Numbered from the stretch's first letter, positions 1-7,630 are shown. The stretch is 8,128 nucleotides of DNA from Actinomycetota bacterium (GCA_009699795.1 WLNK01000042.1:1-8128); one strand, 5' to 3'. Translations and numbers: made by a program. Notes: generated by a model from the sequence alone, not told the origin.

Positions 1-687
1 GAACAGCGCGCAGTTAAAGATGCTGGTTATGCAGCTGGTGCTCGTAAGGTTTACATCATTGAAGAGCCAATGGCAGCAGCAATTGGCGCAGGCCTTCCAA
101 TTCACGAACCAACTGGAAACATGGTTGTAGATATTGGTGGAGGTACTACTGAAGTTGCGGTTATTTCACTCGGCGGAATAGTTACATCGCTATCAATTCG
201 CGTTGGTGGAGACGAACTAGATCAATCGATTATTAACTGGGTAAAGCGCGAATTTTCACTTCTTCTTGGTGAGCGCACAGCAGAAGAAATCAAGATGGCC
301 ATTGGTTCTGCTTACCCACTTCAAGGTGAAAACGATGCAGAAATTCGCGGACGTGACCTTGCAACTGGTCTTCCAAAGACAATCATTGTTTCTGCTGCTG
401 ATATTCGTAAGGCTCTTGAAGAGCCTGTTAATGCAATCATCAATGCAGTAAAGAGCACACTTGATAAGACTCCACCAGAGCTTGCATCCGACCTTATGGA
501 TCGCGGAGTTGTTCTCACTGGTGGCGGAGCACTTCTTAAGGGTCTCGATGAGCGCCTACGTAAAGAAACTGGAATGCCAATTCACATTGCAGATCGTCCA
601 CTTGATGCAGTTGTAGAAGGTTCCGGTAAGTGCATTGAAGAGTTTGAGGTCCTTGAAAAGGTCTTGATCTCTGAGCCACGTCGATAA
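1..687 (+). CDS. mreB: Rod shape-determining protein MreB, 3' part (5'-truncated by window edge)
   Basis: Bacterial actin homologue. It forms ATP-dependent filaments under the inner membrane that guide lateral peptidoglycan synthesis together with MreC, MreD, RodA and PBP2. The frame is open from base 1 (first codons read Glu-Gln-Arg-Ala-Val) to TAA at 685-687, giving 228 visible residues. MreB is usually about 340 residues, so roughly the first third lies outside the window. Visible actin-fold motifs are the EEPMAAAIGAGLP segment (nt 61-99), the phosphate-2 loop DIGGGTTE (nt 130-153) and the adenosine-binding TGGGALL (nt 517-537), followed by the conserved C-terminal VVEGSGK. The first in-frame ATG in the window (nt 70) is an internal Met, not the start. 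mreC follows after 22 nt on the same strand. No frameshift or missing motif is seen. Identification is very secure. Confidence 0.97.
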   Translation, partial: EQRAVKDAGYAAGARKVYIIEEPMAAAIGAGLPIHEPTGNMVVDIGGGTTEVAVISLGGIVTSLSIRVGGDELDQSIINWVKREFSLLLGERTAEEIKMAIGSAYPLQGENDAEIRGRDLATGLPKTIIVSAADIRKALEEPVNAIINAVKSTLDKTPPELASDLMDRGVVLTGGGALLKGLDERLRKETGMPIHIADRPLDAVVEGSGKCIEEFEVLEKVLISEPRR

Positions 688-709
688 GTTTTCGATAAGG
701 AATTAGTAG

Positions 710-1639
710 ATGCGTTACGGCGGCGATAATCGCGGTCGCCTTTTACTTGTAATTCTTATAGTAACTTCGCTATTTCTAATCACCCTTGATCTTCGCGGAG
801 TCCAGCTACTTGCAGGAATTCGAAGTGGTACTCAAAGTGCATTCTCGCCAATTCAAAAATTTGGCGCAAAGATTACTGCCCCTGGTCGAAATTTCTTTGG
901 CGATGTTACTCACCTGGGCCGTACTCGTTCGCAGATTGAACGCCTTAAGGCTGAGAACGAAAACCTCAAAACAAAGTTAATTAATCGAAAAGCTGCCGAT
1001 GCTGAATTAGATCAGTTGAAATCAACTCTGGATCTAGCGGGCAGAGCCGGCTACAAAGTTGTGGCAGCTCGTGTAATTGCACAAGGTTCAACAACATCAT
1101 TTTCGCAAACAATCACAATTGATGCTGGAACAGTCGAGGGCATTCGCGATAACCAAACTGTAATTTGTGGACTTGGTCTAGTCGGTGTGATTAAGCAGGC
1201 CTATTCACATAGCGCACTTGTTCAACTTGCTTCAGATCCTGGTTTTAAAATTGGTGCGCGTATTGCAGGAAGTCAGCAAATCGGAATTTTAAATGGACAA
1301 GGTACTCGCACTGCACTTCTTCAACTTCTAGATAATGAATCGACAGTAAAAGAAGGCGATGTCATTCTTGCTCGAGGATCTCAGAACAACAGACCCTTTG
1401 TACCTGGTGTGCCAATCGGTGAAGTTATTTCCACAGATAATGCGGCTGGTTCTGTTACGCAGAGCGCAGACATCAAATTCTTTGCAAACTTTTCAAACGT
1501 AGGAATCGTAAGCGTTGTTGTTGGAACGCCATCTGGTGATCCGCGTGATGCGCTAGTTCCGCAAGCACCGCGGCCAACACCAGTACCGACGGTGACCGTT
1601 TATGCCTCTCCATCGCCATCAACGAGCGTCAAGCCATAA
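710..1639 (+). CDS. mreC: Rod shape-determining protein MreC
   Basis: Bitopic scaffold of the elongasome. It lies mostly outside the membrane and links MreB/MreD to PBP2 and RodA. The 309-residue product has a short basic N-terminus, one membrane segment at about residues 10-28, a predicted coiled coil at about 70-108 (charged Glu/Lys/Leu pattern, ending QLKSTLDL), and then the beta-rich MreC domain at about 115-272. Recognisable pieces of that domain are a VVAARVI-type opening, a TIDAGTVEGI-like turn and GLVGVI. The end is a Pro/Ser/Thr-rich, probably disordered tail from about residue 284 (PQAPRPTPVPTV). The start is supported by AAGGA at 697-701, 8 nt upstream of ATG. Stop TAA at 1637-1639 directly abuts the mreD ATG. 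Length is within the family range, and the tail is the only part I cannot match to the core family. Confidence 0.95.
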   Translation: MRYGGDNRGRLLLVILIVTSLFLITLDLRGVQLLAGIRSGTQSAFSPIQKFGAKITAPGRNFFGDVTHLGRTRSQIERLKAENENLKTKLINRKAADAELDQLKSTLDLAGRAGYKVVAARVIAQGSTTSFSQTITIDAGTVEGIRDNQTVICGLGLVGVIKQAYSHSALVQLASDPGFKIGARIAGSQQIGILNGQGTRTALLQLLDNESTVKEGDVILARGSQNNRPFVPGVPIGEVISTDNAAGSVTQSADIKFFANFSNVGIVSVVVGTPSGDPRDALVPQAPRPTPVPTVTVYASPSPSTSVKP

Positions 1640-2161
1640 ATGTTTCTTCGTAAGTTCGCAATCTCTGCGCCAATTTTTGTAATTATTTATATTCTGCAAG
1701 AAGCTTTTGTCAGCCAACTTCGCTTAACGGGTGGTGGCTTTTCACTCTTTCTTATTTTTACTCTTATTTGGTGTGCTCTCTCAGAACCTGAAGTAGGCGC
1801 GATGGTTGGCTTTGGCGCCGGGATTCTGATGGATCTTTCAGAGAGTTCTTCTGGCCCTATGGGGCAGTGGACTTTAATTATGATTCTTGCAGGCTTTGCA
1901 ATTGCCTATCTGGGTTTTGGTGACAATAACTTTAGAAGCAGTCCAATTTCGCTCATTGTTCTGACGGTCATAGGTGTCTTTTTAGCAAGGCTTGTTTATT
2001 TTGTTGTTGGTCTCATGCTGGGAAATGAAGCGGGAAGCCTGCAGCACGTTCTAGCTTCACTTATAGGGCAATCACTTTGGGCACTTGTAGTTGCTCCGCT
2101 CTTAGTGCCGATTATTACAAGAGTGCACGGTCTAGTTTATGAATCTGGCGCAAATCTATGA
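1640..2161 (+). CDS. mreD: Rod shape-determining membrane protein MreD
   Basis: Small integral membrane partner of MreC in the elongasome. The 173 residues are strongly hydrophobic, with about six likely membrane segments (approximately 5-26, 32-48, 52-66, 77-93, 102-127 and 136-160). The family hallmark is in the third segment: VGFGAGILMDLSESSSGPMG at 56-75, matching the usual G-F-x-x-G-x-x-x-D-L...G pattern. The ATG follows the mreC stop with no gap (TAA then ATG), and I see no good Shine-Dalgarno sequence in the end of mreC. Translation therefore probably depends on ribosomes terminating on mreC. The end overlaps mrdA by 4 nt (ATGA, 2158-2161). Sequence conservation in this family is low, so hydrophobicity, the hallmark and position between mreC and mrdA carry the call together. 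Confidence 0.92.
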   Translation: MFLRKFAISAPIFVIIYILQEAFVSQLRLTGGGFSLFLIFTLIWCALSEPEVGAMVGFGAGILMDLSESSSGPMGQWTLIMILAGFAIAYLGFGDNNFRSSPISLIVLTVIGVFLARLVYFVVGLMLGNEAGSLQHVLASLIGQSLWALVVAPLLVPIITRVHGLVYESGANL

Positions 2162-4248
2162 ATCAGCGCGCCAGACTTTCATTGGTAGTAATTCAGATAC
2201 TTATATTTTCACTTCTCTTTGCTTTATTTGGGCGCCTCTTTTATCTACAAGTTGCGGCCGCCCCAAAATATAAAGATGCAGCGCTTTCAATTCAAAGTAG
2301 AGATGTCATAACTCCGGCAACTCGAGGAATGATTGTCGATGCTTATGGAGTCCCATTTGCTATGAATCGAGTTGGTATTGCAATTACTGTCGATCGAACG
2401 AAGATTGATAAATTGCCTGAGAAAGGCGCCGTCGTATTGCGAAATCTCTCTGATCTTCTCAATATTCCGTACGCAGATGTTTATCAAAAAACTCGACTTT
2501 GTGGTGAACTGCCAGCGGGTGAAAAAGCTGGGTGTTGGACTGGTTCTCGCTTTCAGCCAATTCCAGTAACGAAAGAAGCTGATCCAAATCTTGCACTTCA
2601 AATTGTTGAACGTTCAGACCGCTTTCCGGGAATTAACGCTTCGCCAATCGCCTTGCGAAACTATCCCGAAAAAGCCGGCGTCAACGCCTCACACGTACTT
2701 GGCTATGTAGGTCCACTCACCGAAGAAGATTTATCTGGAGCAAATGGTCGTTCTTACTTTAGATCAGAATCAATCGGTAAAGCAGGACTCGAATTGCAGT
2801 ACGACGAATATTTACGTGGAACTCCCGGAATCAAAACAGTAATTGTGGATCGTAAAGAAGCAGTTACAAACACGGCACAAAATACAAAATCAGTACCTGG
2901 TGCTCACATCGTTACGAGTCTTGATGTTCGCCTGCAAGCAGCTGTTGAGAAAGCTCTAGGCGAAGCGGTACGTGGTGCAAAGTCACGTGGAAATTACGCT
3001 GACGGTGGCGCGGCCGTTGTCATGGAAGTAAAGACTGGGCGAATCTTGGCGATTGCTTCATATCCAACTTATGATCCAAATGCATTTGAAGTTGGTCTAT
3101 CTTTCGAAGAAGCAAAAAATCTTTACAGCGAGAAGGCAGGCGTACCTGCACTCAACAGACCTATTCAAGGTTTATTCGCACCTGCCTCTACATTTAAAGC
3201 AGTCTCTGTTGTTGCAGCTGCAAATGCTGGCTATAACTTGCAAGGAACTTATGACTGCCCATCAGAGGTAGAAGTTGGTAATCGTAAGTTTCAGAACTTC
3301 GATAGCGCCGCACTTGGACGAATGTCCCTTAAGAAAGCAGTGGCCGTTTCTTGTGACACGATTTGGTATCGCATTGCATTCGATGAATGGCTTCGAGATG
3401 GTGGATTAAAGCCGAAATCAAGTAAGAATGATTACTTCTTTAACGCTGCAAAAGGATTCCAAGTAGGAGTTAAAACCGGAATCGATCTTCCTTCTGAATC
3501 ATCTGGTCGACTTGCCGATCGTGAATGGCGCACACGCTGGTATGCGCAGAATAAAGATTTTTACTGTAACTACAAAACCAGAGCTCCAAAGAATCAGCAG
3601 ACTCCATTCTTAGTCCAACTTGCCTATGAAAACTGTTTAGATGGCGACAAGATTCGTGCCGGAGATGCCGTTAACTTCTCCATTGGCCAAGGTGACACTG
3701 TCATCACACCCGTAAAACTTGCTCAGATGTATTCAGCAATCGCTAACGGCGGAACTCTTTGGAAGGCAAGCGTTGCCAAAGCAATCGTTAAAACGGATGG
3801 CACAGTAATTAAGAAAATCGAACCTGAAAAACTAGGCGAGATTCCAGCAACCAAGAGCACCATAAAATTTCTTCAATCAGCTCTTCGTGAAGTAGTAGTA
3901 AGTGGTACAGCTGCTGGAGTATTTAGTGGTTTACCCGTAGCCGTAAGTGGAAAGACCGGAACCGCTCAAGTTTTTGGCAAGAACCCAAATGGAAGCGCTA
4001 AATCAGATACTTCTTGGTTCGCATCTTTTGCACCAAGTGATTCTCCGCGATTTGCCGTTGTCATGATGGTGAGCCAAGGTGGTTTCGGTGCCTCAACTTC
4101 TGGTGTTGGAGTTCGAAAGATTTATCAAGAACTTTTTGGCACTAATGGTTCTAGAGTTAACCCTGATCAAGCGATTTATTTCAATGGTCAACCGCCAACT
4201 TCTATTCCGAAAATTTCACCGAACACAAAGTACAAGGGGGAGAAATGA
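2158..4248 (+). CDS. mrdA: Elongation-specific class B penicillin-binding protein PBP2 (peptidoglycan D,D-transpeptidase)
   Basis: Cross-links peptidoglycan during sidewall growth, paired with RodA. The 696-residue protein has an N-terminal membrane anchor at about residues 7-32 and a pedestal domain containing RGMIVDAYGVPFA (57-69 region) and IGKAGLELQYDEYLRGTPG (about 206-224). The transpeptidase domain begins near TSLDVRLQ (253-260). All three active-site motifs are intact: S344-T-F-K347 (nucleophile Ser344), S398-C-D400 and K599-T-G601. Six extracytoplasmic cysteines (115, 126, 367, 399, 470, 493) could form disulfides; the segment after C126 (CWTGSRFQPIPV) is a form I associate with actinobacterial PBP2. 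The start codon overlaps the mreD stop (ATGA) and lacks a clear Shine-Dalgarno, which suggests translational coupling. The end overlaps rodA the same way. The MreCD/RodA neighbourhood favours PBP2 over the divisome paralogue FtsI, which has the same fold. Confidence 0.95.
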   Translation: MNQRARLSLVVIQILIFSLLFALFGRLFYLQVAAAPKYKDAALSIQSRDVITPATRGMIVDAYGVPFAMNRVGIAITVDRTKIDKLPEKGAVVLRNLSDLLNIPYADVYQKTRLCGELPAGEKAGCWTGSRFQPIPVTKEADPNLALQIVERSDRFPGINASPIALRNYPEKAGVNASHVLGYVGPLTEEDLSGANGRSYFRSESIGKAGLELQYDEYLRGTPGIKTVIVDRKEAVTNTAQNTKSVPGAHIVTSLDVRLQAAVEKALGEAVRGAKSRGNYADGGAAVVMEVKTGRILAIASYPTYDPNAFEVGLSFEEAKNLYSEKAGVPALNRPIQGLFAPASTFKAVSVVAAANAGYNLQGTYDCPSEVEVGNRKFQNFDSAALGRMSLKKAVAVSCDTIWYRIAFDEWLRDGGLKPKSSKNDYFFNAAKGFQVGVKTGIDLPSESSGRLADREWRTRWYAQNKDFYCNYKTRAPKNQQTPFLVQLAYENCLDGDKIRAGDAVNFSIGQGDTVITPVKLAQMYSAIANGGTLWKASVAKAIVKTDGTVIKKIEPEKLGEIPATKSTIKFLQSALREVVVSGTAAGVFSGLPVAVSGKTGTAQVFGKNPNGSAKSDTSWFASFAPSDSPRFAVVMMVSQGGFGASTSGVGVRKIYQELFGTNGSRVNPDQAIYFNGQPPTSIPKISPNTKYKGEK

Positions 4249-5405
4249 GTCTTCTCTCTTCGCGCGTGAGTTATCGCCGTGCTAGCCGTAAATCAATTTT
4301 TACTGGCTTCGATCCCATTCTTACAATCTCTGTGGGCCTCTTACTGCTTTTTGGAACCGTCCTTGTTTATGCCGCGACTCGTGATTGGTATGCAGCTAAC
4401 GGACTCGATCCTCAGTATTACTTAAAGCGACACGTAATTAATATTTTGATTGGCGTTGTACTTGCTTGGGGAACAACGGTTATTGATTACCGACTTCTTC
4501 GCGCTTACACACCAATTGTTTGGGGAATCGGCGTACTCGGGCTCATCGCAGTTTTGATTCCGGGAATTGGTTCCACCGTAAACGGCGCACAAGCTTGGAT
4601 CGGACTGCCTGGTGGATTTCAGATTCAACCTGCTGAGCTTGCAAAGATTTCAATCATTGTTGGAATGTCCATGTTGTTATCTGAACGCAGCCACGACAAA
4701 GACGAACCTACACATCGTGATGTGATTCAAGCCCTTCTCGTCGCAGCGATTCCCGTCATATTCATTTTGCTTCAGCCGGATATGGGAACAGTCTTCATTA
4801 TTAGCGTTGCTGTTGTCACGATCATTGGAGCATCGGGAGCGCCACTTCGCTGGGTCGTCGGTTTGATCATTGTTGCAATTCTTGGAAGTTTTACCGCTGT
4901 AAAAGTTGGCGTAATTAATGACTATCAAGTTAAACGTTTACAAGCCTTCGTAGATCCAAATTCTGATTCGCAGGGAAGTGGTTACCAACTTCGCCAAGCT
5001 CGCATCACAGTTGGCTCAGGCGGATTTATTGGCACTGGATTATTTAACGGCCCACAAACAAATGGTCGCTTTGTCCCTGAGCAACAAACTGACTTTATTT
5101 TTACTGTTGCAGGTGAAGAGACAGGCTTCCTCGGTTGTGGATTCCTGCTCATTCTCTATCTCACCGTATTGATGCGAGCATTTGGAATCGCTCGTCGCTC
5201 GCAAGATCCTTACGGAAGGCTTGTGTGTACGGGAGTAATTGCTTGGTTTGCATTTCAGGCTTTTGAAAATATTGGCATGACACTTGGCTTAATGCCGATG
5301 ACCGGAGTTCCTCTTCCATTTATTTCTTATGGTGGGTCGAGCATGTTTGCGAACATGATTGGTTTTGGGCTTTTGCAGAACGTTCACGCTCGTCAGCGAG
5401 GCTAA
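4245..5405 (+). CDS. rodA: Peptidoglycan glycosyltransferase RodA (SEDS family)
   Basis: Polytopic membrane enzyme that polymerises lipid II into glycan strands for cell elongation, working with PBP2. The 386 residues give about ten membrane segments. SEDS landmarks are NGAQAWIGLPGGFQIQPAEL (113-132), QPDMGT (177-182), the PEQQTDFIFTVAGEETGFLG loop (278-297) with the conserved Asp283 corresponding to the family's essential aspartate, and the C-terminal GVPLPFISYGGSSM (354-367). Many homologues have His in place of the second Gln of PEQQ; Gln is probably an actinobacterial form. The ATG overlaps the mrdA stop (ATGA, 4245-4248), with an AAGGGGG purine run at 4234-4240 just upstream, so it has both coupling and its own ribosome site. 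It could be confused with FtsW, but the direct linkage to mreBCD-mrdA makes RodA the better call. It is the last gene of the elongasome block. Confidence 0.95.
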   Translation: MSLLSSRVSYRRASRKSIFTGFDPILTISVGLLLLFGTVLVYAATRDWYAANGLDPQYYLKRHVINILIGVVLAWGTTVIDYRLLRAYTPIVWGIGVLGLIAVLIPGIGSTVNGAQAWIGLPGGFQIQPAELAKISIIVGMSMLLSERSHDKDEPTHRDVIQALLVAAIPVIFILLQPDMGTVFIISVAVVTIIGASGAPLRWVVGLIIVAILGSFTAVKVGVINDYQVKRLQAFVDPNSDSQGSGYQLRQARITVGSGGFIGTGLFNGPQTNGRFVPEQQTDFIFTVAGEETGFLGCGFLLILYLTVLMRAFGIARRSQDPYGRLVCTGVIAWFAFQAFENIGMTLGLMPMTGVPLPFISYGGSSMFANMIGFGLLQNVHARQRG

Positions 5406-5407
5406 TT

Positions 5408-5436
5408 TAGGCAAATCGGCCAGGCTTCGGTAATAT
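5408..5436 (+). promoter_or_regulatory. Candidate housekeeping-sigma promoter for the RNase E/G gene
   Basis: TAGGCA at 5408-5413 and TAATAT at 5431-5436 are separated by 17 nt. Each hexamer matches the sigma-70 consensus at four of six bases, including the TAnnnT core of the -10. It lies just after the rodA stop, so the RNase gene could be expressed apart from the mre operon; initiation would be near 5442-5444 and give a leader of about 85 nt. I see no intrinsic terminator after rodA, so read-through transcription is also possible. The call rests on pattern and position only. Confidence 0.4.
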
Positions 5437-5455
5437 TTGGCTAACAGTTCAGCGC

Positions 5456-5485
5456 GGCTCGCGATCCTTATCGCGGCACAAAGCC
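5456..5485 (+). promoter_or_regulatory. Hairpin in the 5' leader of the RNase E/G gene
   Basis: CGCGAT (5460-5465) and ATCGCG (5470-5475) are perfect inverted repeats with a CCTT loop. GGCT (5456-5459) and AGCC (5482-5485) flank them and could extend the stem with a one-sided 6-nt bulge. A competing partner for AGCCA (5482-5486) is TGGCT at 5438-5442. No T-run follows, so this is not an intrinsic terminator. The position inside the likely untranslated leader suggests an RNA structure that could affect stability or translation. In E. coli the rne leader folds and mediates autoregulation; a similar role here is only inferred. Confidence 0.45.
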
Positions 5486-5513
5486 AGCGGCGGACTACCA
5501 ACTAAGTTTTGAT

Positions 5514-5519
5514 AAAGGA
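5514..5519 (+). promoter_or_regulatory. Ribosome binding site of the RNase E/G gene
   Basis: AAAGGA lies 8 nt upstream of the ATG at 5528. It fixes the start of an otherwise low-complexity N-terminus, where sequence conservation alone could not decide the start codon. Confidence 0.8.
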
Positions 5520-5527
5520 TTTGAAAA

Positions 5528-7630
5528 ATGGCTATTTCGCCAAAAAGCCCGCGTAAGCGTGCAGCTAAAAAATCTGGTGCTAAAGAAAGCACTGTAGAAA
5601 CAACGACCGATGTTGCAGAAGAGAGTTCTTCTAAGTCTAAAAAGGCTCCTGCAATTCCTGTTCCAGTATTTCAAGCAGCGCCTGTAGAAAAGGCAGCTGC
5701 AAAGACTCCGCGTAAATCTGCTGCAAAGAAAGAAGAAGCCGCAGAAGTAGAAAGCGCTGAGAGCGATGAAAGTGATTCTAAGAATGGACGCAATCGTCGT
5801 CGCCGACGTGGTGGACGCGGTCGCCGCAAACCAGGATCAGATAACGCGAATTCAGAGAACGTAGATTCAACAGAGGATTCTGATGAAGATTCAACTGATG
5901 AATCTGGCGAAGGAACAACACATCGCCGTCGTCGACGCCGCCGTGCAACTGGCGACGGAGTTACTCCAGGTGAAATCGTCGATGAAGATGGCGTACCAAC
6001 AGTTGTAAAGGTTCGCGAAGTTCGTGAGCGTCCAGCACGTAACGAACGCGGAACTCGCAATCGTCGCGATCGCGGGGGACGAGGAGATCGGGGCGAACAA
6101 CGCGAATACCGCGAACCATATCGCCGTCGCGGAACCATTATTACTGATGGTGAATTCTTAGCTCGTCGCGAAAATGTTGATCGCGAAATGGTTGTACGTC
6201 AGATTGGTGATCGCATTCAGATCGGCGTTATTGAAGATAACGTCATGGTTGAGCATTATGTAAATAGAAATGCCAACGTTTCTTATGTCGGTAACGTCTA
6301 CCTTGGTCGCGTTCAAAACGTTCTGCCATCAATGGAAGCAGCGTTCGTAGATATTGGTAAAGGCCGCAACGCAGTTCTCTATGCAGGTGAAGTGAACTGG
6401 GATGCTGCCGGTATTTCAGAATCAGAGCCACGCAAAATTGAAATGGTTCTTAAAACTGGTCAGCCAGTTTTGGTTCAGGTCACTAAAGATCCGATCGGCC
6501 AAAAGGGCGCAAGGCTTACAAGTCAGATTTCACTTCCTGGTCGTTATGTTGTTTATGTTCCTGGCGGTGGAATGAGCGGTATTTCTAAGCGCCTTCCAGA
6601 ATCAGAGCGCACCCGTCTTAAGGCAATTCTTAAGAATCTCATTCCTGAAGAAGCTGGCGTCATTGTTCGTACAGCAGCTGAAGGTGTGAGCGAAGAAGAG
6701 TTAACAAATGACGTTGCGCGCCTTAAGGCTCAATGGGAAGACATCTATCAGAAGTCTGAAAATCCAAACTTCCACGCACCAGCTGTTCTTCTTTCAGAGC
6801 CAGATCTTGCAGTGCGAGTTATCCGCGATATCTTTAATGAAGATTTCCGTAAGCTCATCATTCAAGGAAATGATGCATGGGAAGAGATCAGTACATACCT
6901 TTCTTCCATCGCGCCAGAGCTCGTATCAAAGCTTGAAAAGTACACAGGCACAGGCGACCTCTTTGCGGATTACCGAGTTGAGGAACAACTTGCAAAAGCT
7001 TTCGATCGCAAGGTTTACCTACCTTCTGGTGGTTCGCTTGTTATCGATCGCACTGAAGCGATGATTGTTATCGACGTTAACACCGGTAAGTTCATTGGTA
7101 AGGGTGGAAACCTCGAAGAGACTGTTACGAAAAATAACCTTGAAGCCGCGGAAGAAATTGCACGCCAACTTCGTCTTCGAGATCTTGGTGGAATTATCGT
7201 TATCGACTTCATCGATATGGTTCTTGAATCAAACCGCGATGCCGTTCTTCGCCGCCTTGTTGAATGCCTTGGTCGCGATCGCACTAAGCATCAGGTTGCT
7301 GAAGTTACTTCCCTGGGTCTTGTTCAGATGACTCGTAAGCGAGTTGGTCAAGGACTTATCGAAGCGTTCTCGACGACATGCGATGCATGTAATGGACGCG
7401 GTATTCATATTCATATGGATCCTGTGAAGATCAAGGCGCCAACACCACAAGTGAATTCACAATCTGCTTCACATGGAGATGCAGATGAAAGCGATGCAAC
7501 GGAACACGAATTCCACGATGTTCTTAACGCTGATTCAGATGTAGAAATTGAAGTACAGAAAGAAGAGAAGAAGGGTGGTCGCCGTCGCAGGCGCGCGGCT
7601 AGCTCGGGAGTCATTACCCCAGGCCAATAA
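5528..7630 (+). CDS. rne: Ribonuclease E/G family endoribonuclease
   Basis: Single-strand endoribonuclease that starts mRNA decay and processes rRNA and tRNA precursors, usually as the core of an RNA-degrading complex. The 700-residue product has three parts. Residues 1-215 are a charged, probably disordered extension: Lys/Ala-rich, then acidic, with Arg runs at 90-94 and 133-139 and a Gly/Arg stretch near 179-190. The catalytic core starts near Met221 and contains an S1 domain from about 254, the 5'-sensor residues R381-T382 (E. coli R169-T170), Mg-binding D516 with N518 and D560 (E. coli D303, N305, D346), and the zinc-link C618-D-A-C621. Residues 630-700 are an acidic tail ending in an Arg run (685-689). 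No key residue is missing. Symbol choice between rne and rng is a naming matter; actinobacterial versions are usually called RNase E or E/G. It is separated from rodA by 122 nt and from rplU by 125 nt. Confidence 0.95.
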   Translation: MAISPKSPRKRAAKKSGAKESTVETTTDVAEESSSKSKKAPAIPVPVFQAAPVEKAAAKTPRKSAAKKEEAAEVESAESDESDSKNGRNRRRRRGGRGRRKPGSDNANSENVDSTEDSDEDSTDESGEGTTHRRRRRRRATGDGVTPGEIVDEDGVPTVVKVREVRERPARNERGTRNRRDRGGRGDRGEQREYREPYRRRGTIITDGEFLARRENVDREMVVRQIGDRIQIGVIEDNVMVEHYVNRNANVSYVGNVYLGRVQNVLPSMEAAFVDIGKGRNAVLYAGEVNWDAAGISESEPRKIEMVLKTGQPVLVQVTKDPIGQKGARLTSQISLPGRYVVYVPGGGMSGISKRLPESERTRLKAILKNLIPEEAGVIVRTAAEGVSEEELTNDVARLKAQWEDIYQKSENPNFHAPAVLLSEPDLAVRVIRDIFNEDFRKLIIQGNDAWEEISTYLSSIAPELVSKLEKYTGTGDLFADYRVEEQLAKAFDRKVYLPSGGSLVIDRTEAMIVIDVNTGKFIGKGGNLEETVTKNNLEAAEEIARQLRLRDLGGIIVIDFIDMVLESNRDAVLRRLVECLGRDRTKHQVAEVTSLGLVQMTRKRVGQGLIEAFSTTCDACNGRGIHIHMDPVKIKAPTPQVNSQSASHGDADESDATEHEFHDVLNADSDVEIEVQKEEKKGGRRRRRAASSGVITPGQ

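Noticed and set aside
2287..2601. 104-codon minus-strand open frame within mrdA
   Set aside because: Antisense to an intact PBP2 reading frame, with no recognisable domain or convincing ribosome site.
5406..5527. Possible tRNA or small gene between rodA and the RNase gene
   Set aside because: The GC-rich hairpin region has no cloverleaf or T-loop consensus, and no open frame with a start and ribosome site fits.
5924..5944. CGN codon run (seven Arg) as a slippage or phase-variation tract
   Set aside because: The codons vary (CGC, CGT, CGA), so the run is not a pure nucleotide repeat and is unlikely to slip.
5671..6138. 155-codon open frame on the minus strand, rich in Arg, Ser and Pro
   Set aside because: It is antisense to the low-complexity N-terminal part of the RNase E/G gene. 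Arg/Ser/Pro-rich composition is what the complement of Arg- and Glu/Asp-codon blocks gives, and there is no family resemblance.
6708..7064. 118-codon open frame on the plus strand inside the RNase gene
   Set aside because: It is a frame-shifted shadow of the well-conserved catalytic core, whose frame is continuous through all key residues.
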